Below the pieces are notes generated by a model, which did no database searches, had not been told where the DNA came from, and saw only the letters and a program-made list of their open reading frames with translations. A stretch of 64,000 bases of DNA from Lactiplantibacillus modestisalitolerans (lineage in GTDB: Bacteria; Bacillota; Bacilli; Lactobacillales; Lactobacillaceae), in the NCBI RefSeq assembly GCF_005405425.1, contig NZ_BJEA01000016.1, forward strand, positions 25,196 to 89,195. The letters run 5' to 3'. This document shows, one piece after another, positions 58,002 through 64,000 of the stretch. Every line of letters begins with the position of its first letter. Positions within the stretch are counted from its first letter, which is position 1. The translations under genes and the position numbers were made by a program.

Positions 58002-59447
58002 CTAACTAGCCGGCACGAGCGCTAACGTCCACGTTAGCGTACTATGATAGGTCCCAACGCTCGCCAGCGGATTGGCATCCAAATGAAGCGTGGTTGGGGT
58101 TAAATCAAACTGCCGACTCTGTTGCCCCGCCTGGGTTTGAATCCCCACTGCGGCTCGATTGGCATTCACCGTTTGCTTAATTTGGCCCGTTGAATCAGCT
58201 AACTCCAGTTGTGCGTTACCAATTGCCGGCCCCCCCATCGTACTAAGGGGGGCTAGGCTAACCGTTAATTGCCAGTCATTGCCGACCGTTCGTTGATCAC
58301 TCACGCTTAGCGTATGGGTATTGTTACCATCGTAAGCATCACCACTTGCAGCCTCCGCCGTCGTCTTTAAATCGACCCCGCGACTAAGTTCGGCAACGCT
58401 GACCCGGCCAAAATTAAAGTTGGGCACCGCCGTCAAATTCAAACTACCACCCGGTGTAACCGTTAACCGGGCCGCGTTACTCGTAACCGTCTTGGTTTCA
58501 CCATTCAGCGTATAGCTTACCGTCGCATAATAAGACGTCCCATCATCATCAGCGTACGTGGGTTTTGGAACCGTATAACTATTAGCTGTCACGTTCAGCG
58601 CGGTCGCTTGTCCGTCCTTGACTCGGTACCAGTTGGTGACTTGCACCCCGGCTGGTAAGCCTTCCAAGGTAAACGTTGCCGGGGTCCCTTCCACGACCTG
58701 AATATCTTGAATAGAACCCACAACAATATCGGTGCTTGCAGAATACCCGTTACTAGTGGCGGTAATCGTCACCTTCCCATGGTCATGGGCCATACCACTA
58801 GTATCAGTCGAAGCCGCCGTTGCGGTCACGACCCCGTACTGATCAACCGTCGCCAAACTAGGATCACTACTCGTCCACTTAACGTCGTCGGTCGCATCAC
58901 TAGGGGTCAGGTTTGCCATCGCAAGCGTGACCTGCTGATTATACAACACAGAATCCGCCACGCTGCCGCTAATCCCCGTAGTGGGGATCCGATTAGGCTC
59001 AACCGTCACCGTACTAATGCGTGACCAGTAATCCGCGTAGGTTCCCAGCCCCGAATAATCGTACTGAACTTGAAACTTTAACGCTGTCGACTGCGTCACG
59101 GTTGGTGCGGTAAACGTGTAAGTTGAACTATTGGTTCCAACCTTAGTATAAGTGGTACCACCATCGGTAGATTCCCACCAAACGTACTTCCGACTGCCGA
59201 TTAAGCTCGTTGCGGCTTCCAATGCACTCCGTTGCGCCTTCGCCGAAAGGGTGACGGTCTCGGCTGAAACGGCCCGCGTATCTTGCGGTTGGGCGGTAAA
59301 ACCGCCTGCCAGGTTGACCCCTAAAATGGAACTCGGGGCACTACTCGCTGGCTGCGGCGCATCCGCAGCTTGAGCCGCGCTACCAACCAGCATGCCGAAA
59401 AAGCAACTGACGATTAATAACATCAGCCATCGAATTGGTTGGCGCAT
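58002..59447 (-). CDS. Large WxL-domain surface protein with Ig-like domains
   Basis: A 481-residue secreted cell-surface protein. A signal peptide (about 1-28, AQA-AD) is followed by Ig-like repeats (YTKVGTNSSTYTF and a Big_2-like DQYGVVTATAAS). At the C terminus is a WxL domain, with both hallmarks: DWQLTVSLAPL and YHSTLTWTLALVP. WxL domains bind peptidoglycan non-covalently. It is the last gene of a three-gene csc-like locus and may present adhesion or carbohydrate-binding modules; the ligand is unknown. Confidence 0.88.
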   Translation of the reverse strand: MRQPIRWLMLLIVSCFFGMLVGSAAQAADAPQPASSAPSSILGVNLAGGFTAQPQDTRAVSAETVTLSAKAQRSALEAATSLIGSRKYVWWESTDGGTTYTKVGTNSSTYTFTAPTVTQSTALKFQVQYDYSGLGTYADYWSRISTVTVEPNRIPTTGISGSVADSVLYNQQVTLAMANLTPSDATDDVKWTSSDPSLATVDQYGVVTATAASTDTSGMAHDHGKVTITATSNGYSASTDIVVGSIQDIQVVEGTPATFTLEGLPAGVQVTNWYRVKDGQATALNVTANSYTVPKPTYADDDGTSYYATVSYTLNGETKTVTSNAARLTVTPGGSLNLTAVPNFNFGRVSVAELSRGVDLKTTAEAASGDAYDGNNTHTLSVSDQRTVGNDWQLTVSLAPLSTMGGPAIGNAQLELADSTGQIKQTVNANRAAVGIQTQAGQQSRQFDLTPTTLHLDANPLASVGTYHSTLTWTLALVPAS

Positions 59448-59453
59448 TGCTTC

Positions 59454-60467
59454 TCACTCCTCACGTGATCGGTGTCTGCCGATCCAGTATGCCGCACCTA
59501 GTAATCCGATGACTCCAACAGCTGCTAACGTAATCCAGAGCAACCAAGGTTGTGATTGTGGTTGCTTCAGCTTCCGATTATGTTGTTGGGCGCGTTGCGT
59601 CGATAACTCAAAGTGCTCACTGAACTTCCAATCACGTTTGCCAGTGGTCAAATGCAGTTTCAACAAATAGTCACCTGCAGATAAGGTGCGTTTTCCTAAA
59701 TTAACTTGATAATTGAACCAACTATTGGGCGCCATGGAACCATTCTTAAGTTGCTGGGTCGCAATGGTTTTGCCCGTCGACTGCTGAATAACTTGAGCCT
59801 CAATCTTCATTTGGCCAAATAAAACTGGCGTCACGTTGCGAATCTTGGCACTCACCGTTGGCTGTTGATTGGTATCGGCAGTCTTAACCTGGGCCAAGCG
59901 TAACTCAACTGGCACCGTCCGTGGCTGACACCACATTGAAACGGCCACCACTTCCGCGTAACGGTTACGTAATGCAAAGCCCCGTTTCGCCTTCGTGGTC
60001 GTTGCCTGACTCTTCGTATCGGTCACAAAGATGCCACCGAGCACTTGGCCACTAAACCCCGCCCGTGGGATCCGACTCCGAAACGTCACGGTTTTTGCTT
60101 CCTTAGGTGCTAATTCGACGGTCACGGCCGGAGACGTCATCTTAGTAAACGTCGTCGTTGCTGACGGGTCTTGCCTTGGTGACGGCACGTAAACCGCTTG
60201 ACCACCGTCCGCGGTCGTTGCGTTAATCGGCATAATGCGGAGCGTTTTTCGACTGGTCGCAGGATTGCTGACTTTAACTTGTAATTCCTGGCTCGCGTTT
60301 GGTTCAACTTTTAAATCAAAATAACTCGTTCGACGATCAATTTGATTATCCGGAAGAATCGGGGTGACCGTAAAATTGCTCGTCGGTGTTTTAGCAGCCA
60401 TAGCCGTTAAACCGCTCCCAATGAACGTCAGCACTAGCATGACCACTAACCGAATCAACTTATGCAT
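59454..60467 (-). CDS. DUF916/DUF3324 membrane-anchored surface protein
   Basis: A 337-residue protein with a signal peptide (about 1-24), a DUF916-type beta domain (FTVTPILPDNQIDRRTSYFDLKVEPNASQ onward), a DUF3324 domain (about 165-290), one C-terminal membrane helix (LLWITLAAVGVIGLLGAAYWI) and a short basic tail. In WxL loci these proteins bind WxL partners and link them to the membrane. It is 6 bases upstream of the large WxL gene. Confidence 0.9.
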   Translation of the reverse strand: MHKLIRLVVMLVLTFIGSGLTAMAAKTPTSNFTVTPILPDNQIDRRTSYFDLKVEPNASQELQVKVSNPATSRKTLRIMPINATTADGGQAVYVPSPRQDPSATTTFTKMTSPAVTVELAPKEAKTVTFRSRIPRAGFSGQVLGGIFVTDTKSQATTTKAKRGFALRNRYAEVVAVSMWCQPRTVPVELRLAQVKTADTNQQPTVSAKIRNVTPVLFGQMKIEAQVIQQSTGKTIATQQLKNGSMAPNSWFNYQVNLGKRTLSAGDYLLKLHLTTGKRDWKFSEHFELSTQRAQQHNRKLKQPQSQPWLLWITLAAVGVIGLLGAAYWIGRHRSREE

Positions 60468-60508
60468 CCTAACACCCCTTCCTAATCAATTCTGACCGAC
60501 CAACTTAA

Positions 60509-61228
60509 CTAACTGGCAGGCGTTGCCGCTGGTGCGTTCTGCAATGCCCAGTACAAAGTTGCCGTGTAGGTCCCCGATGAAATCGTCGGCTGCTTAGAAA
60601 CGTCCAATGAACTACCCGTCGTCGTTGCCGTATTTTGACCTTCACCAGAAGCCGCACTAGCATCCCAAATCGTCTGCGGACTCGTTACCCAAGCCCCCGG
60701 TGCCACCGTTGACTGTGAAAGCTTAACGGAAGTCGGATTACTGGTAGCCGTATTATCAACGGTGCCCTTCGTTGCGTTTAAATTCAGCACCGCACTAGTC
60801 ACCGTTGAACTGTCGGCCGCGGTGAAGTTGCCGAGGCCAACCGTCAGGGACCAGCCCGCATGGTTCCCACGGTAATCACTGACCGAAAGGCTCCCGGTAC
60901 CATTACCATCATAACCACTGCCACCGCTAGTATTGCCCGTCGCAGCCGTTAAACTGGTATCTTGACTAGCAATATTTTCGACCCCAGTATTATTAAGCAA
61001 AATGTTTGGAACCGCATTCAAAGTTAATGCGCCGGGTGTCACTTCAAATTGAGCGTTCGACTGGGCCTGACCATTACTCGTTTCATCAGCCGCATAACCG
61101 CCCGTAATGGTCGTTAAATTATCCGAAGCCGTTCCCGGACCAGCTGCTAACGCGCCCAGTGGAAAGAGTGCCAACGTTAGTAACGTTGCACTACTAGCTA
61201 AGCCACTAAAAATTTTGACTTTTTGCAT
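60509..61228 (-). CDS. Small WxL-domain surface protein
   Basis: A 239-residue secreted protein made of a signal peptide (about 1-29, LGALAAG) and one WxL domain: GWSLTVGLGNF and YTATLYWALQNAP. ATG at 61228 has GGAGG ahead and gives the proper signal peptide; upstream in-frame ATGs near 61333 and 61261 would add a basic leader, one with its own GGAGG-like site. It is first in the WxL-DUF916-WxL unit. Confidence 0.87.
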   Translation of the reverse strand: MQKVKIFSGLASSATLLTLALFPLGALAAGPGTASDNLTTITGGYAADETSNGQAQSNAQFEVTPGALTLNAVPNILLNNTGVENIASQDTSLTAATGNTSGGSGYDGNGTGSLSVSDYRGNHAGWSLTVGLGNFTAADSSTVTSAVLNLNATKGTVDNTATSNPTSVKLSQSTVAPGAWVTSPQTIWDASAASGEGQNTATTTGSSLDVSKQPTISSGTYTATLYWALQNAPAATPAS

Positions 61229-61545
61229 TCTCGTTTCCTCCGTTTCTTGATTACGTTGCATGGTAACTACTTGCTGAACTCCTATATAAACTCGTTTCCT
61301 GATCAGTCGCTCACCTCCCATATTTAACTTCAAGTTTAGATTAGCACCGTTAACCCATTTAATCCCGGTTTAAACATTTGTTAATTAATTAACCGTATTT
61401 ATCCGGCGATGTACAAAATTAGTGTCCAACCTAACTCACCATTTAATCAACCAAACTGGCTTCAAATCATGCTTCTCAAAACTAAAAATCCGCGCGCCGG
61501 CCCGTTCAATTTCAACGGAACCCGACTCGCGGATGCGGTTCAACT
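61229..61545. other. Intergenic region between the WxL locus and ktrA
   Basis: 317 bases holding the leader of the first WxL gene, two GGAGG-like sites (about 61237 and 61316), the probable WxL promoter region and the ktr terminator at 61488-61534. No gene is supported. Confidence 0.6.
61488..61534 (-). terminator. Terminator of ktrBA
   Basis: ATCCGCG/CGCGGAT outer stem with inner CCGTT/AACGG and a TTTTTAG tail on the minus strand. Confidence 0.7.
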
Positions 61546-62223
61546 TTATTTTTTCAAGGCGTCGTCTAACGCACTGACCCCGGTAATCGGACCCACGACC
61601 GTTAAAACGTCGTTGGTCGACATCATGTCGGTCGGCTGCGGGGCAACGTTAATCTCCTTACCGTGCTTAATCGCAATCACCGTTAACCCAAACCGTTGCC
61701 GTAATTTTAAGTCAATCAGATTTTGATTAACGAAGGTCGGGTCGGTGATTTCGATGGCAGCCAGCGTATACTCGTCGCTAAGGTCGATAAAGTTCAAGAT
61801 GTGGTTCGATAATAATTTACGTACCACGCTATGCCCCATATCGCGCTCCGGAAATACGACCTCGTCGGCGCCGACGCGCTCCAACACCCGACCCTGATCA
61901 CTCGTTTCGGCCTTCGCGATCACCTTCTTGGCGCCCTGCTCCTTACTCAGCATCGTCGTTAAGATGCTCGCTTCCATGTTATTACCGATTCCAATAATGA
62001 CATAATCGAACGTATCAATGTTCAAGTCGTGCAGCACTTCTTCATCGCGGGTGTCCGCAATCAAGGTTTGCGTAGCAATGTCCATTAATTCGTTGACTGG
62101 GCCTTCGTGGATATCAACGGCCAAAACATCCTGATGGGCTTCCGCCAAAGTCCGCACAACGCTTTCACCAAATCGGCCTAACCCAAAGACCGCAAAACTT
62201 TTTTTCATGTTCTTACCTCTCAT
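61546..62223 (-). CDS. ktrA: KtrA/TrkA regulatory subunit of potassium uptake
   Basis: A 225-residue cytosolic RCK protein that gates KtrB. It starts KKSFAVFGLGRFGESVVRTL with the nucleotide loop GLGRFG (about 9-14) and Asp of VDIHEG, then an RCK-C domain near 140-225 that may bind cyclic di-AMP. It begins 2 bases after ktrB. Potassium homeostasis and cell turgor are the expected roles. Confidence 0.93.
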   Translation of the reverse strand: MRGKNMKKSFAVFGLGRFGESVVRTLAEAHQDVLAVDIHEGPVNELMDIATQTLIADTRDEEVLHDLNIDTFDYVIIGIGNNMEASILTTMLSKEQGAKKVIAKAETSDQGRVLERVGADEVVFPERDMGHSVVRKLLSNHILNFIDLSDEYTLAAIEITDPTFVNQNLIDLKLRQRFGLTVIAIKHGKEINVAPQPTDMMSTNDVLTVVGPITGVSALDDALKK

Positions 62224-62225
62224 TA

Positions 62226-63578
62226 TTAACCAATTAAGACATTTTCAACCGGGTACCGAATAGTGTTGACCTTCGTCTGCCGTTTCGATAAGGCGTACAG
62301 CGACGTAAAGATTCCTACCCGACCAATAAACATTAGTAACATGATAATAATCTTACCAATCACCGTTAAATCCGGCGTCAATCCCAAGCTGAGACCCACC
62401 GTCCCAAAGGCGGAAAGGACCTCAAAAAGGACGTACTCTAACCCAAAGCCGTCCGGAATTTTTTCCGTTTGACTTAAAATCAGCGTCGCAACCGTCATCA
62501 CGATACTTGCCAAGAAAACTAATAATAACGCCCGGCTAATGTTGTCCTGACTAAAGCGCCGGTGATTAAATTCAACGTCACGCCGCCCCCGAATTTGAGC
62601 GATACTTTGAAACATCAGTACCCCAAAGGTCGTCGTCTTGATCCCACCGGCAGTCGAGCCAGGAGTCCCACCAATAAACATTAGAATCATAATCACGAAT
62701 AAGCTCCCGGCTTGTAACTGGGAGGTCGGCATGGTGATCAGCCCAGCGGTTCGCGGTGTGACACTCAGAAATAGCGTGTTAATCGTTCGAATAAACCACG
62801 GCGTTCCCTCCGGTAATAGCTTCAAATCCCGCTCCGTCACGAGCAACAAAATAAAGCCAATCACGAAGAGACTGAGGGTCGTTAGTAACGTCAATTTAGA
62901 GTTCAACGTTAACCGTTTACGTTCATGATATAGTAACAAGTCCCGCCAAACTAAGAAACCTAGTCCACCGGCAACAATCAGCACCATCGTCACAATGATC
63001 ACGTACGGATCGTCCCGAAACGCCATGATACTATCGCCAAAAACATCAAAACCGGCGTTGCAAAAAGACATCACCGAATGATACATCGACACGTATAACC
63101 CGCGTCCCCAACCAAACCGGGGGACAAAGTCCAATGCGAGTAAACCGAGCCCGCCAAATTGAAACATCAGCGACAGGCCGATGACGTACCGCATCACACT
63201 CTTCGTATCACTTAAGTTTTCGAGATTCAAGGCCGCTTTGACCATTAACTGCGTCGAAAGACCGATTCGCCGCCGCATAATGTTAAATAGTAAGACCGCG
63301 AACGTCATGTAACCAAGCGCCCCCACTTCGGAGAGCCCCAAAATCACCATCTGACCAAAGGTACTCCAGTGTTGCGCCGTATTAACGACCGTTAACCCCG
63401 TAATACAGGTCGCAGAAGTCGCCGTAAACAATATGTTGATAAAACTCGTACTTTGTCCGGGCGCTGTCGCCCACGGTAAAGCTAGTAGAATGCACCCAAT
63501 TACAATCAGGATGACAAAGCCGGCCACCATTTTCTTTGACAACGTATCAAATAATTTAATATTTGCCAGTCGTTTCAT
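62226..63578 (-). CDS. ktrB: KtrB/TrkH-type potassium channel subunit
   Basis: A 450-residue membrane protein with four M1-P-M2-like repeats. The selectivity-filter segments are visible as TSATCITGLTV, SFCNAGFDVFG, GTPGSTAGGIKT (near 307) and SAFGTVGLSLG. It imports K+ (or Na+-coupled K+) with KtrA. The 2-base spacing shows one operon. Confidence 0.94.
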   Translation of the reverse strand: MKRLANIKLFDTLSKKMVAGFVILIVIGCILLALPWATAPGQSTSFINILFTATSATCITGLTVVNTAQHWSTFGQMVILGLSEVGALGYMTFAVLLFNIMRRRIGLSTQLMVKAALNLENLSDTKSVMRYVIGLSLMFQFGGLGLLALDFVPRFGWGRGLYVSMYHSVMSFCNAGFDVFGDSIMAFRDDPYVIIVTMVLIVAGGLGFLVWRDLLLYHERKRLTLNSKLTLLTTLSLFVIGFILLLVTERDLKLLPEGTPWFIRTINTLFLSVTPRTAGLITMPTSQLQAGSLFVIMILMFIGGTPGSTAGGIKTTTFGVLMFQSIAQIRGRRDVEFNHRRFSQDNISRALLLVFLASIVMTVATLILSQTEKIPDGFGLEYVLFEVLSAFGTVGLSLGLTPDLTVIGKIIIMLLMFIGRVGIFTSLYALSKRQTKVNTIRYPVENVLIG

Positions 63579-63891
63579 TGATTAATCCATCCTCATCAAA
63601 ATCTATTCCTATTTAGCTTAAGCAACCCGCACTAGAAAAGCAAGCACCCACCGGCGATTCTTAGCTGATTCCGGTAAAAATCTCACTTTTTTAGCGAAAA
63701 ATGGCCAACCATTACCCGTAGTCGACTATTTACTGCAAAAAAGAGGACTATGGTAAACAGTATTGAGTTGTTAAAAAATTCAGTCGCACCGTCCTTATTA
63801 AGATAAGACCAGCCAGTAGCGGCAATCTCCACGCACATTGGTGCAGAAAAGATCTCCGAATGTTAATAGTCAAAACGTGCGCCAAAAAAAG
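63579..63891. other. Intergenic region upstream of ktrB
   Basis: 313 bases with no credible gene: presumably the ktrBA promoter at the left, an AT-rich middle, and at 63872-63887 one half of a terminator-like arm ending at mobile element C. Confidence 0.55.
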
Positions 63892-64000
63892 GGGGCTATG
63901 ATATTTGGTGTTGATCTATTAAAAAGGTTGCCAATTGAATTTTCAATCAGTTCGTTGTGATTAGCGAAATAGCAAGCAAGATTACATTATATTTAGTAAC
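63892..64000 (-). mobile_element. Non-autonomous insertion element copy C, cut by window edge
   Basis: The first 109 bases are in the same orientation as copy B: GGGGCTATGATATTTGGTG, then TGCCAATTGAATTTTCAATCA-like sequence and GATTAGCGAAATAGCAAGCAAG, matching B and (reversed) A at most positions. Bases 63884-63891 (AAAAAAAG) would be the left target duplication; the right end lies outside the window. Confidence 0.8.

Overview
This 64 kb window reads as core chromosome of a Lactobacillaceae bacterium. The evidence is the mix of genes: a full PdhABCD complex, a fructose PTS, paired RNases J, RpoY (RNA polymerase epsilon), Lys/Thr-type WxL surface proteins and a LysM-NlpC/P60 wall hydrolase. 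Shine-Dalgarno sites are strong, and TTG or GTG starts are common. From memory, the gene order (fruKA - uvrC - tuf/tig/clpX - comE - coaD - pycA - pdh - rnjA - WxL locus) resembles Lactiplantibacillus plantarum and relatives. The species is not determined. Most genes lie on the minus strand.

Layout. 22-2932: fructose uptake and phosphorylation (fruK, fruA). 3455-9003: a lipoprotein phosphoesterase, uvrC and a glutamine-type ABC importer. 9209-12561: a MarR-controlled MFS exporter plus small genes (an Fe-S family protein and a MazG-like protein). 12796-17680: ysxC, clpX, tig and tuf (ribosome assembly, proteolysis, folding, elongation). 17895-23893: a TPR-like protein, RNase J2, dapA, an MFS exporter, and the divergent ribosomal genes rpsO and rpsT. 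23990-28528: comEA-comEB-comEC-holA. 29009-35049: ylbL, coaD, rsmD, ylbG and pyc. 35076-40476: ftsW, typA, suhB, yktA and a degenerate lactate-dehydrogenase paralogue. 40708-45588: the pyruvate dehydrogenase operon. 45930-50252: def, a membrane protein, rpoY-rnjA and a lipid kinase. 50368-57663: a LysM/NlpC-P60 hydrolase, prs, recD2, a TPR protein and a phosphatase. 58002-61228: a small WxL/DUF916 surface locus. 61546-63578: the KtrAB potassium system.

The main non-gene discovery is a family of about 381-bp non-autonomous mobile elements. Two are complete and in inverse orientation (2977-3357 and 28623-29004). Each has imperfect terminal inverted repeats and a perfect 8-bp target duplication. 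A third copy runs off the right edge (63892-64000), and a decayed end lies at about 9515-9573. No transposase is present. All four sit at or next to transcription terminators, and the two full copies keep a strong branched fold. Other points of interest are the LDH paralogue that has lost its catalytic residues, the contrast between an intact RNase J1 and a degenerate RNase J2, a possible two-state leader ahead of rpoY-rnjA, paired MarR operators, and a cre-like site at the pdh promoter.
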